NCBI GenBank assembly: GCA_016840515.1
Contig: JAEOSF010000035.1
Coordinates: 1 to 38,576, forward strand
Length of the DNA stretch: 38,576 nt
From: Candidatus Borrarchaeum yapensis
Lineage (GTDB): Archaea; Asgardarchaeota; Sifarchaeia; Borrarchaeales; Borrarchaeaceae
Reading direction: 5' to 3'
Shown: positions 1-8,367 of the stretch, piece by piece
How the letters are laid out: each line of letters starts with the position of its first letter
Numbering within the stretch: position 1 is the stretch's first letter
The notes under the pieces: model-generated
What the model was told of the DNA's origin: nothing
Database searches by the model: none
The model's input: the letters and a program-made list of their open reading frames with translations, nothing else
Program-made: the position numbers and the translations under genes

Positions 1-2
1 GC

Positions 3-530
3 TGGAGAATACTGTTCGACTATGCCGTCAGCGATAAACAATACCTGCCCACCATCTCTCTACCCGCTGCCATCACCTTTCCTATCAACGCCAACGGTGA
101 TCTGGAATGCGATCACCAGGCCATGATCCGGCTGTGCAAGGAATACGACCAACCCTACACCGCCACCATCCTGCCCTACTTCATGCGGGACGCCAGCAAA
201 GAAGAAATCTACCAGAAGGTCAAAGAAATCGCAGAAGCAAGCGTACAAGCACATCTACCGGTCTTGATCTCCCCAGCGGCGCTCACCAACGACACCGATC
301 CGGAAAAGGTCGATACCTTTTTCCAAGCAGTCTGTGAGCACGGCAACTACACCTTCCCAGCATACCGCAAACTTACCAAACAGCAACTGAAAACCTGCCC
401 CGTCTGCCAGCAACCCACCGAGTTGTGCTACGAAGACCGGAAAGTTCTCTGCCACTCCTGCCACTACACGGCACGGTTTGCTGGTGATGAACACATGGAT
501 TATGCCGTCATCATCCACGAACACAACTGA
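3..530 (+). CDS. C-terminal part of an unrecognised protein with a zinc-ribbon tail (5' truncated by the window edge)
   Basis: The reading frame is open from the window edge (codon at position 3) to the stop at 528-530, so the true start lies outside; the internal ATG at 123 is probably not the start. About 175 residues are visible. The last 50 hold two cysteine pairs, CPVC and CHSC(H), spaced like a zinc ribbon; I do not recognise the upstream part. Codons are strongly biased to C or G in the third position (AAC, CTG, CAC, ACC), unlike the A/T-ending codons of all neighbours, and composition falls sharply into AT-rich DNA after about 535. This could be horizontal transfer or an assembly join near the contig edge. 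No function is assigned. Confidence 0.6.
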   Translation, partial: WRILFDYAVSDKQYLPTISLPAAITFPINANGDLECDHQAMIRLCKEYDQPYTATILPYFMRDASKEEIYQKVKEIAEASVQAHLPVLISPAALTNDTDPEKVDTFFQAVCEHGNYTFPAYRKLTKQQLKTCPVCQQPTELCYEDRKVLCHSCHYTARFAGDEHMDYAVIIHEHN

Positions 531-638
531 TTACATACAATTTGAACAAAACAGGATTCTATCAAACATTTTTTCTTTTTGAATAGCTGTTTTGCTACTT
601 AAAGAATTGACACGCTTCAATCTCAAAAAAACTATTAA

Positions 639-1760
639 TTAGGATGATCTCTTAGAATTTATTTTTAAAATGAATAATATTAGTCCTATAAAGGCTAAAG
701 GTGCAGCAATTATACCGATGTAAATTGGCGAAAATTGCACATCAATAATAAAATCCTCAGAAAAAAGTGTCCGGCCATTGTATTCAAACTTAAGTTTTAG
801 ATCTTTTTCTCCCAGGAAAAATAGTTCAATAATATTTTCGCTCAATTGAAATTCTATTTCGTTTTTACCTGGTTGTAAAACAAATTGATTATTTATTTCT
901 TCGAACTCTTTACTTTCGGTTATCGCTTTAATACTAATTTCGTTGCCTCTGTAATTCATGAATTCGGCTTGAACTGTTATTTGTTCACCTTTTTTGATGG
1001 TTGTTGTGACGTCAATTGAAAAACCAACATTTCTGAGCCATTTAAGGATGCTATGCATAAAGTAGTGGTTGTCACCACTCTTATAATAATCATCAAGCAA
1101 AATATGTTCATCGGCAACAACAATGAATTTACCGTTTTCTATCCATGCAGTAGCAGCCTCAACATACCCGTCTTTCATTACAATCGTACTTGCGTTAGTT
1201 CCAACTATCAAACTTGATTGAGGTTCTGCACAATATATTTCTTGAACATTTAGAGTTGCTGGATGCCCATATATTTCTTTAGTATATCCCTCGCTAGGAT
1301 TTGTTTTTTGATATGAGATATTTGCAAAGTCTACGTATTTCGTGTAATCTTCCCATCTATTGTCACCTGAAAACAACACGCTTCCGCCGTTTTTTACGTA
1401 TTTTTCTAACACCTTTTCTGCGCTCGGATCATATAACGGTTCAATGAGAATTAAAATGTCGTATTCTTGAATATTTTTTATATTGAAAGCCTCATCCTCA
1501 AGAATATCAACTGATGCTCCCTCAGCCTCTAAATAACCGACCATACTGTGTAATGAACGGTTCTCTGACTTTACTTGGTCAATTAATACCTTTATTCCAG
1601 CGAAGTCATCCTCAGTTGAGAGGGTATTATTATCTTGCTCTGCTATCACAGTTAATGAGTTAGGAGTATTTAATCCTTGTACAAGCAGACAAATTAGCAA
1701 AAAGAGTGCTATAAAGTACATCGTCCTAAATAATAATCGTCTGTTTGTTGTGGAACCCAT
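639..1760 (-). CDS. Membrane-anchored extracytoplasmic protein with a DUF4350/GATase-like domain, partner of the MMPL exporter
   Basis: This 373-residue protein has one hydrophobic segment near the N terminus (about residues 10-30) and one at the C terminus (about 347-368), so most of it should lie outside the membrane, held at both ends. Residues about 55-155 (KVLIDQ, a hydrophobic strand followed by ILIEPLYDPSAEKVLEKYVKNGG, then SVLFSGDN) resemble the flavodoxin-like glutamine-amidotransferase-type fold of DUF4350 and gliding-type ABC accessory proteins; no catalytic Cys is evident. The rest is beta-rich. It begins 28 bp after the MMPL gene on the same strand, so the two are likely co-transcribed and may act together. 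The family assignment is tentative; the membrane topology is clearer. A GGGTG lies 11 bases before the ATG at 1760. Confidence 0.6.
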   Translation of the reverse strand: MGSTTNRRLLFRTMYFIALFLLICLLVQGLNTPNSLTVIAEQDNNTLSTEDDFAGIKVLIDQVKSENRSLHSMVGYLEAEGASVDILEDEAFNIKNIQEYDILILIEPLYDPSAEKVLEKYVKNGGSVLFSGDNRWEDYTKYVDFANISYQKTNPSEGYTKEIYGHPATLNVQEIYCAEPQSSLIVGTNASTIVMKDGYVEAATAWIENGKFIVVADEHILLDDYYKSGDNHYFMHSILKWLRNVGFSIDVTTTIKKGEQITVQAEFMNYRGNEISIKAITESKEFEEINNQFVLQPGKNEIEFQLSENIIELFFLGEKDLKLKFEYNGRTLFSEDFIIDVQFSPIYIGIIAAPLAFIGLILFILKINSKRSS

Positions 1761-1788
1761 CGTGAAATTAACACCCTTTTAGGAATAT

Positions 1789-4700
1789 CTAATGTTCAAA
1801 CTTTCCAAATTTAGATTCAATAACCTCTGCCAGCTTAGGAGGCCACCAGTTCCATTTACCTGCAAGAAGCATAACTGAAGGAACAAGGAGTAACCGTACC
1901 ACTGTTGCATCTAGTATAATTGCAGTTGCTAAGGCAAATCCGTACATTTTCATTGTAGTGGTTGAAGAGAGCATCATAGAACCAAATGCGGCTGCCATTA
2001 TACAACCACAAGAGGTAATAATCGCACCAGTTTTTTCCAGTGCCTCAATTATAGCTGTTGCATCATCTGTTTCTTTTCCTGGTTCAAATCTAATTTCTCG
2101 CATTCGAGAAACTAAGAATATATCATAATCCATTCCCAATCCCATTAGACAAACAAATACTATGATTGGAAGAGTAAATTCAATAGGAACTCCCAATATG
2201 GTTTGAAATACAAGAGTTGTGAGTCCAAGTATCTGTAATACTGATAATAATATAGTACCAATTAACCGAAGCGGAGTTGGAATCGATAATAGTAGAATTA
2301 GAAGTACGATGAATATTCCAGCGAAAGTGATTGGAAGCATTACACTGAAGAAATCATTCCATAACATTCTGTCCATTTCTACGTTACCCTGAGAAGATCC
2401 TCCTAAGAGAATTTCGCATCGATCTTCACTTAATACTGTGCTATTCGCCTGATATGAAACCAAGTATGTTTTAATTTCCCTTGCCAAGTTCATGGCTTCA
2501 TCTGAATAGGGTTCTCTCTCTAAGAGTATAGAAATGTAGGTTGTGTCATTATCTTCACTTATGTACATTTCCATAAGTGCACGTGCAGTCTCGTTTTTCT
2601 CGAATTTAAGATACTTGATTTCCTCTGTACCAAATGGTTTTTTAACTGACATTACTTTATCGGTACCATTGAGTGCTTCCAAGTAGTCTGCCATAGTCCC
2701 TATTTCCTCTAAAATTGTTTGGTTCCAAATGTTCGTGCTACCGTTTTTGAAGTGAATTACAACATCCATTGGAGAGATTTCACCTTCTCCTAATTCTTCT
2801 GCTAATATATCGTAGCCTTGCTTCGATTCGGTAGGAGGCATAGTTGCGATAGAATCATAAGACAGGTGAAGAAATGCAATCTGAGCAATAAGTGGAATTG
2901 ACACCGCCAAAATTAGTACTAAAGTAAGTTTTGGCTTTTTGACAACAACATGCGAAACTTTTCTTATGAGGCCATTTTTGTTTGTTGAAGATGAACTCTT
3001 TGATTGTATCGTGGTCTTGCGGCGAGGCCAGAATATTCGATCTCCTAATAATAATAGTATTGAAGGTATAAGAGTGAGGGCAGATATGAGTGCGATCCCT
3101 ATTCCTAGAAGTACAGACATACCAATTATGCGCATTAAGCCAAATTTCGTTGGAAGCATGCTGGTAAAACCAATCATAACGGTTCCACCACTTGAGGCAA
3201 CAGTTTTTCCTGCAGTTTCCATTGTTTTTCTAATTGCTTGTCTCTTATCTTTGCCACCTCTTAGTTCTTCAAAGAAACGAGAAATGATGAAAATGCAATA
3301 ATCACTTCCAGCACCAAGCAAAACTGGTGTGGTAAACATATTTGCCATTGTGTGAATCTGGATGCCCATAAAACCAAGAGAATAAAATACGCCTCGCACA
3401 ATAACAATTGAAATGCCCATTGCTATTAAAGGAAGCACAGCAGCTACTGGAGATCGAAATACCAGTATTAAAATTAGTAGAATAAGGATTATAGAAACCA
3501 TATCGGTTAGTGCCATGTCTGATTCTGCCGTTTCGCCCCCTTCCAAATTGAAAGCACCCTCTCCAGTAACATATACTTCAAAATCAGTTATTTCTGTACT
3601 TAAAGTCGTTTCATTAATTTGTTGAGGCATCACTTCTGCTTTTATTTGGGGGATATCTTCATCTAGTTGCTCAAGTATGTGTTTGGTTTCTTCAGCGCTG
3701 GAGCTAGTGTCTAAATTTATAAAGACAATCATAGTGTCATTATCGTCACTCACGAATCGTTCAAGAACTTCTTTTATTGAACTTTCGCTCAGCGGATTGT
3801 CTTCTATGAATTCTTCAGTTTTTTCGTCAGCTAACTTTGCTATATCATCATCTGAGGGATTCGGACCTAAGTCGTAGATATCCATCATAAGATCGAGTTC
3901 GAAGTCATCTAAATCGCCTCCCAAAGCTTCAAAAAGCATACTAACGAAATCAGATGACAAATCAAAATAATTCATTTCAGTATCAAAAAACTCATAATAG
4001 AATTTGATCTGGTCTCTAAATTCCCTTTTTACTTGCCCTGCAAAAATATCTGCTAATGCCATTCTAAGACCCACAGTTCCACCTGGCGGACTGTATCTTG
4101 GATCATTATTCGCTAGAACACCAAGTCCAAAAACACTTTTTACTATATTATAAGGATCTAATTCAGGGTCTAACTGTGGCATAACACTAGCAATATCCAC
4201 CAGCGTAGCATTAGTGTTAGGATCAGCAGGATCCTGAGTATATTTTGCAGGATTGAACATGTCAAATTGTAGATCTAAGCAATGATAAATGGCAAAATAA
4301 GTATACACTATAAAGACCAAATCTGCTTCATCCATCATTAATACTGGGCTTCTATTAATCGTTTCTTGAGTAGCGCCAATCAGATTTGGCATTGTCCAGT
4401 GGGTAAAGTTTCCATATGCACTTGTTTCATTTAAGAGGAGTGGATAAGTTGTAAAGTCAAAAATTGACGGAGAAGGAGAGAAACTAGTGCTTAAGAATGT
4501 ATAATAGTAAGAGAAATTGGCTTCAAAATGGGACGCTCTAAGATCCCATTCGTGGGTATAGTTTTTGGCAAGAGCTAAGAACTCTTCACCATCAACTTGA
4601 TCAAATTTGAATTTTAGTTCATAAATATCATACACAAAGTCTTCTAATTCATCTGGGTCCATATTGAAATCACTGGCAAAGAATTGAGCAAGTCCAGTAA

Positions 4701-5229
4701 GATATTCATCACGTTCCTTGTCAGACATATCGTAAAAAGATTGTGTTTTGTTAAAATCTTCATGAGCTTCCATTATAGCTTCAAGTAAGCCTTTATAAAT
4801 TCCTTCGTAATAAGATTGATGGAGAGATTCGTTCATTCCATAATAATTGTCTACATTTATGACATGCGGATATTTTTCAACTTCATCATCCAGCATTTCA
4901 ATAAAATCTTGAATTGTGGGATCAAAAATATCATTATTTGCATCAGCTTGCATCGTTGTTGTACCACTATGACTTGGATTTGTCTGAATTACAACTATAA
5001 GAGAAGTTACAGGTAGGTCTGGGAATTCCTCTTTTAATATATCACTAGCCCTTCTTGACTCCATGTCTTGAGGTACAAAATCAGAGAAATCTGATGTCAA
5101 CATATCATTAACTTGAGCTGCTCGACTAGCTAAGATTATAGCAATTACGATCCAAGTAATGATCAGGAACTTATTATAACGTACAATTTTTTTCCCTAGA
5201 CGGTCAAAGATCACTGAGAATGCCCTCAT
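1789..5229 (-). CDS. MMPL/RND-family transporter
   Basis: An integral-membrane exporter of the MMPL branch of the RND superfamily, which moves lipids or other hydrophobic substrates using the proton gradient. At 1,146 residues it shows the duplicated RND plan: TM1 at about 22-38, a large loop to about 575, a helix bundle to about 735, TM7 at about 757-780, a second loop to about 960 and a final bundle to about 1,130. Each bundle carries the diagnostic motif: GSDYCIFIISR near residue 641 and GMDYDIFLVSR near 1036, both with the conserved Asp-Tyr pair. Loop 1, about 535 residues and acidic, is long for the family and holds several NxT/NxS sites. Substrate is unknown. A TATA-like box and an inverted repeat lie upstream; there is no obvious Shine-Dalgarno before the ATG. 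Confidence 0.9.
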   Translation of the reverse strand: MRAFSVIFDRLGKKIVRYNKFLIITWIVIAIILASRAAQVNDMLTSDFSDFVPQDMESRRASDILKEEFPDLPVTSLIVVIQTNPSHSGTTTMQADANNDIFDPTIQDFIEMLDDEVEKYPHVINVDNYYGMNESLHQSYYEGIYKGLLEAIMEAHEDFNKTQSFYDMSDKERDEYLTGLAQFFASDFNMDPDELEDFVYDIYELKFKFDQVDGEEFLALAKNYTHEWDLRASHFEANFSYYYTFLSTSFSPSPSIFDFTTYPLLLNETSAYGNFTHWTMPNLIGATQETINRSPVLMMDEADLVFIVYTYFAIYHCLDLQFDMFNPAKYTQDPADPNTNATLVDIASVMPQLDPELDPYNIVKSVFGLGVLANNDPRYSPPGGTVGLRMALADIFAGQVKREFRDQIKFYYEFFDTEMNYFDLSSDFVSMLFEALGGDLDDFELDLMMDIYDLGPNPSDDDIAKLADEKTEEFIEDNPLSESSIKEVLERFVSDDNDTMIVFINLDTSSSAEETKHILEQLDEDIPQIKAEVMPQQINETTLSTEITDFEVYVTGEGAFNLEGGETAESDMALTDMVSIILILLILILVFRSPVAAVLPLIAMGISIVIVRGVFYSLGFMGIQIHTMANMFTTPVLLGAGSDYCIFIISRFFEELRGGKDKRQAIRKTMETAGKTVASSGGTVMIGFTSMLPTKFGLMRIIGMSVLLGIGIALISALTLIPSILLLLGDRIFWPRRKTTIQSKSSSSTNKNGLIRKVSHVVVKKPKLTLVLILAVSIPLIAQIAFLHLSYDSIATMPPTESKQGYDILAEELGEGEISPMDVVIHFKNGSTNIWNQTILEEIGTMADYLEALNGTDKVMSVKKPFGTEEIKYLKFEKNETARALMEMYISEDNDTTYISILLEREPYSDEAMNLAREIKTYLVSYQANSTVLSEDRCEILLGGSSQGNVEMDRMLWNDFFSVMLPITFAGIFIVLLILLLSIPTPLRLIGTILLSVLQILGLTTLVFQTILGVPIEFTLPIIVFVCLMGLGMDYDIFLVSRMREIRFEPGKETDDATAIIEALEKTGAIITSCGCIMAAAFGSMMLSSTTTMKMYGFALATAIILDATVVRLLLVPSVMLLAGKWNWWPPKLAEVIESKFGKFEH

Positions 5230-5300
5230 CTGAGGTAAATAATTATTATTGATGCAAAATGATTACATATATGTTGTAATTGGCGATAGGATAATGAATC

Positions 5301-5310
5301 CCTATATAAA
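5301..5310 (-). promoter_or_regulatory. TATA-like promoter box of the MMPL gene
   Basis: On the minus strand this reads TTTATATAGG, a good match to an archaeal TATA box. Transcription starting about 26 bp downstream would begin near 5280 and leave a leader of about 50 nt before the MMPL start at 5229. A second AT-rich candidate (ACATATATGT, 5265-5274) would give a near-leaderless transcript. Position and sequence are the only evidence. Confidence 0.45.
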
Positions 5311-5311
5311 C

Positions 5312-5331
5312 GTTACTACCAACGTAGTTAC
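5312..5331. promoter_or_regulatory. Imperfect inverted repeat next to the MMPL TATA box (possible operator)
   Basis: GTTACTAC and GTAGTTAC flank a four-base centre and form an inverted repeat with one mismatch pair. It sits immediately upstream of the TATA-like box in the region where TFB would contact DNA, a common position for archaeal repressor sites. Exporter genes are often controlled by such sites. The regulator is unknown. Confidence 0.35.
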
Positions 5332-5413
5332 TTTTATAAGAAATAAATCATTTTGGATACATCTCAATTCTTTTTAGCCTTGATTTTCTATAGTAAGAAT
5401 AAAAAAAGGATAA

Positions 5414-5651
5414 TTAGGATGTTGTAGTATAGCTATTTTCATGTTCTTCTGGAATATAAATCTCTTTAAGTATTTTTACAATTTCTTCTTCCTCTAAGGG
5501 AGTGTTACAGTTATCACAAATGTATTCATGTCCAGCTATTTCGCTTGAGCTGAAGATTATTTCAAGTCGATAGCTTCCGTTCGGCTGTTTTTTAAGAGTG
5601 TTAATAATTTGTTTTTCAATGATTTTGACGAGATCAGGGCTTTGACCACAT
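5414..5651 (-). pseudogene. Small gene apparently broken by a one-base frameshift
   Basis: A strong Shine-Dalgarno (GAGGAGGG, 5656-5663) lies just before an ATG at 5651, but that frame stops after five codons. The neighbouring frame is open for about 78 codons from 5650 to the stop at 5414-5416 and lacks its own start. Removing one base from the short A run or the C run just after the ATG would join them into about 80 residues starting MWSKPDLVKIIEKQ. The protein would have a CDNC pair (CxxC) mid-way and an acidic, glutamate-rich C terminus. It follows the small membrane-protein gene on the same strand. Either the gene is recently inactivated or the base count is an assembly error; no family is recognised. 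Confidence 0.45.
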
Positions 5652-5699
5652 TTTTCCCTCCTCTTAGTAACTATGGTTTTTCAAAAAGGATAACGCAAG

Positions 5700-5963
5700 T
5701 TACGTTTGCTGAAACAAGCATATCCACACTCCTTTATCCAGATAGAGGAAAATCATGAAAAGTAAAAATCCACTGAAGAGCATTTTCTTGCCATGTAGTT
5801 CGTCAATCCCTGACAAATAACATATAGCTCCTACTGCAAAGACAAAACCGCCTATCATCCAACCTAGTCGAAGAATAAAAATCATGCTATCTGTTAGAAC
5901 ACCTGTCAACAAAGATGGAAGATTTTGTAGCCGGTCTAATTTCGACCAAACCTCTCTATTCAT
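5700..5963 (-). CDS. Small membrane protein with two transmembrane segments
   Basis: I start this gene at the ATG at 5963 (87 residues) rather than the in-frame ATG at 6011. A GAGGGG Shine-Dalgarno lies at 5967-5975, and the TATA box at 6015-6023 predicts transcription from about 5993, downstream of 6011. The protein has a short charged N terminus (MNREVWSKLDRLQNL), a hydrophobic stretch at about residues 27-50 and a second at about 58-78, ending near CLFQQT. I do not recognise a family. It lies upstream of the frame-broken small gene and is probably transcribed with it. The paired direct repeats just upstream of its promoter suggest regulated expression. Confidence 0.55.
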   Translation of the reverse strand: MNREVWSKLDRLQNLPSLLTGVLTDSMIFILRLGWMIGGFVFAVGAICYLSGIDELHGKKMLFSGFLLFMIFLYLDKGVWICLFQQT

Positions 5964-6014
5964 ATGATCCCCTCGACAAATTATTTGCATTTCGCCAAAA
6001 AAGAATTTCAATTA

Positions 6015-6023
6015 CTTTTATAA
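6015..6023 (-). promoter_or_regulatory. TATA-like promoter box of the small membrane-protein gene
   Basis: The minus strand reads TTATAAAAG. Its distance to the Shine-Dalgarno and ATG at 5963 gives a predicted leader of about 30 nt, a normal archaeal arrangement. It is also the main reason for rejecting the upstream ATG at 6011. Confidence 0.5.
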
Positions 6024-6030
6024 CCCCTCA

Positions 6031-6080
6031 ATATGTTTTGTCACATTTAAAAAAAACATTATACGTTTTGTCATAATTTA
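6031..6080. promoter_or_regulatory. Pair of direct repeats spaced exactly 30 bp (possible regulator binding sites)
   Basis: Two copies of a repeat containing ATAYGTTTTGTCA begin at 6031 and 6061. The core GTTTTGTCA is identical in both, and the T/A-rich bases after it are similar. A 30-bp period is close to three helical turns, so both would face the same side of the DNA. They lie directly upstream of the TATA box of the minus-strand gene at 5700-5963 and about 270 bp before the plus-strand dehydrogenase gene. Confidence 0.4.
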
Positions 6081-6284
6081 ACGCTGAAAAAATCATTCTA
6101 ATTTGCATTAAATTTTCTATTAAGAAAAAATTGCTTCACGAATTTTTGTAAAATTGAATTATGCAGATCTTCTTGAAGATTAAAAAATAACTAACCAAAG
6201 GCATATGTTTTTTAAATATCTTCATGATACGTCCTATTACCACATTATCTGATTAATAGAATAGATTTACCGCGATAAAATTAG

Positions 6285-6294
6285 CTTTTAAATG
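6285..6294 (+). promoter_or_regulatory. TATA-like promoter box of the zinc dehydrogenase gene
   Basis: The sequence CTTTTAAATG would place transcription start near 6316, leaving about 38 nt before the GTG at 6354 with a GGAGG Shine-Dalgarno inside (6339-6343). The upstream in-frame ATG at 6297 would then be outside the transcript. Confidence 0.4.
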
Positions 6295-6353
6295 AATTGC
6301 AAAGAATATTCTTTACAAAAAACTCGTTAGTCTTTCATGGAGGCTTGAAGATT

Positions 6354-7406
6354 GTGGAAAAAACAATGAGAGCTATCAGATTTTATAGCCCCGGCCTATT
6401 AAAACTTGAAGAAGTAGATATTCCAGTACTAGAACATGAAGGTGATGTTTTAGTTAAAACAAAAGCTATCTTGACTTGCGGCACAGATCTTAAAATTTAT
6501 AGAAGAGGTCATCCAAAAGTTAAACCCCCTTTGATCTTTGGACATGAATTCTCTGGTGTCATTGAAGAAGTTGGGGAAAACGTCAGAAACTTTAAAAGAG
6601 GTATGCGCGTAGTTGCAGCCAACTCAGCCCCTTGTAATGAATGCTATTTTTGCAAAAAAGGAAAACATAATCTTTGTGAAGAATTAACTGCGACATTAAT
6701 TGGATTTAGTGTAGATGGAGCATATGCAGAATATATTCGCATCCCAGAAAGAATTGTACGTCAGAATATGTATGAGATACCTGATCATGTTTCATTTCAA
6801 GAAGCAGCATTTACAGAACCTCTTGCATGTGTTATTAATGGCAATGATGTTGCCGATATTAATCTAGCAGATAATGTAGTTGTTATTGGAGCAGGACCTA
6901 TTGGTTTGCTTCATATACAACTGGCTCGTGCGAGAGGAGCAAAACAAGTTATTGCAATTGATTTAATTGAATATCGATTAAAGAAAGCACTGGAAATTGG
7001 TGCTCATAGTGTGATTAATGCACAAACAGAAGATTCTGTTGAAAAAGTAAAGACTTTTACTGATAGTCGTGGTGCAGATGTCGTTATAGAATGTGTAGGT
7101 GTGCCACAAACATGGGAATCCGCTATTGAAATGATAAGCCCCGCGGGAACTGTTGTATTGTTTGGTGGAGCACCAGCCGGAACAAAATTCTCTGTTGATA
7201 CTCGAAAAATGCACTACGAAGACATTACAATCAAGGGTATATTTCATCATACACCAGTCTGTGTTAAAAAGGCATTAGATCTTATTTCGTCAGGCATTGT
7301 AAATGTAAAACCACTGATCACTAAAGAAATGCCATTAAATCAACTAGAAAATGCTTTAAATGAAATGCAAAAGGGTGAAACGATAAAAATTGCCGTAATT
7401 CCCTAA
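6354..7406 (+). CDS. Zinc-dependent medium-chain alcohol/polyol dehydrogenase
   Basis: An NAD(P)-dependent oxidoreductase of the zinc MDR superfamily, similar in layout to threonine, sorbitol and galactitol dehydrogenases. Visible motifs are the catalytic zinc ligands Cys (CGTD) and the HE of FGHEFSG; the structural zinc loop CNECYFCKKGKHNLC with four cysteines; EPLAC, which supplies the second-shell Glu; and the Rossmann motif VIGAGPIG. Length (about 350) is normal. I prefer the GTG at 6354 because GGAGG lies ten bases before it; the ATG at 6366, giving MRAIRFYSPG, is the other candidate. The 3' end overlaps the convergent DUF89 gene by four bases. Substrate cannot be told from sequence. Confidence 0.9.
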   Translation: MEKTMRAIRFYSPGLLKLEEVDIPVLEHEGDVLVKTKAILTCGTDLKIYRRGHPKVKPPLIFGHEFSGVIEEVGENVRNFKRGMRVVAANSAPCNECYFCKKGKHNLCEELTATLIGFSVDGAYAEYIRIPERIVRQNMYEIPDHVSFQEAAFTEPLACVINGNDVADINLADNVVVIGAGPIGLLHIQLARARGAKQVIAIDLIEYRLKKALEIGAHSVINAQTEDSVEKVKTFTDSRGADVVIECVGVPQTWESAIEMISPAGTVVLFGGAPAGTKFSVDTRKMHYEDITIKGIFHHTPVCVKKALDLISSGIVNVKPLITKEMPLNQLENALNEMQKGETIKIAVIP

Positions 7407-8293
7407 GAGATTTTTGCCACATTTCGGTGACGAGCTACACCAAGAGACTTCGCAATAGGCTCACATTTCGTTCTAAGCAAGTGTACGATTGGAATAGGAA
7501 GATTGAACTCCGTTAGAGTTTCAAAGTGTCCCATACCCTTTGCGATAATTAACTCTGCTTTTTCATATTCTACCATAAATTCTTTGGAAGCTTCATTAAT
7601 ATTTAATCCAGCGGTTACAGGATTCGTTCCAGTCGTCATAAGTTTATCAGCAACTTTATCCATTCCAACGAACAAAGCATCTTCCAATGTAGCATCATTC
7701 ATTATAGGTTTCTCTTTTACAGCTACCGTAATGTTACAATTATTCCTTTTTAGCTCCTCGACTAACAGAGTATCAAAGGCAATTTCTCCTGCATTATCAG
7801 GAAGAAACAGGATATTTTTCTTTTCTTGGATAATCTGGAAAACTTTGTCGATATCATCAATAACTAATTCAGTTTCTGCATCATTGATAACCTTTGGAAG
7901 ATCCTCTAAATCAAAAGTGTGTCCACTTATATCAAATTCCATAATATTGCCTACTATTGATATAATGCATGCTCTTCTAAAGCGTTCTTTCTGTGAATCA
8001 GTTTCTTCAATCCACTTACGAACGTTTGATAGGATTTCTAATGCCATTTCATTTGAATGCTTTTTCAATTTAGTATAGATGTCTTGATTTTTCTTGCCAA
8101 TAGCTTCAAGTATAATTTGGTCTCGTAAATAGCCAATTTGTGGTGGAGTGTGATTAGAATCAAAGTTGTTCGCTAGAAATTCTAATAATCGTTTTACTGC
8201 TTTCTTTTGTAACTCTTCATCATCGGTTGCCATTTTTGCTTGTTTAAATCCTCTTTCAAGCAGACAAATTGCGCAAATTGGCTTTACTTTCAT
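7403..8293 (-). CDS. DUF89-family protein (metal-dependent damage-control phosphatase-like)
   Basis: Members of DUF89 (ARMT1-like) are metal-dependent phosphatases that act on damaged or excess phosphometabolites. The signature LPDNAGEIAFD at about residues 163-175, followed by an alternating strand ITVAVKEKPIMNDATLEDA, is diagnostic. The late motif reads KGMGHFE where many relatives have KGxGNxE, so a His replaces the usual Asn. The N terminus has a CAIC pair (Cys8, Cys11) typical of the archaeal/bacterial subgroup. Length (296) is normal. GAGG lies seven bases before the ATG. It reads on the same strand as the lipoate ligase, 75 bp downstream, so they might share a transcript, although the functions do not obviously connect. 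The exact substrate is unknown. Confidence 0.88.
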   Translation of the reverse strand: MKVKPICAICLLERGFKQAKMATDDEELQKKAVKRLLEFLANNFDSNHTPPQIGYLRDQIILEAIGKKNQDIYTKLKKHSNEMALEILSNVRKWIEETDSQKERFRRACIISIVGNIMEFDISGHTFDLEDLPKVINDAETELVIDDIDKVFQIIQEKKNILFLPDNAGEIAFDTLLVEELKRNNCNITVAVKEKPIMNDATLEDALFVGMDKVADKLMTTGTNPVTAGLNINEASKEFMVEYEKAELIIAKGMGHFETLTEFNLPIPIVHLLRTKCEPIAKSLGVARHRNVAKIS

Positions 8294-8367
8294 TTTGAAA
8301 CCTCAAGTTCGTCTAAGTTTGAAGATGTCGTAAGAAGTGAACGATATACCATTTAAAAGGTTTCGCA

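Noticed and set aside
107..524. Overlapping frames on both strands in the first 530 bases (107-337 plus; 60-254 and 255-524 minus)
   Set aside because: They are shadows of the GC-richer plus-strand gene, which is open from the window edge and has the zinc-ribbon cysteines.
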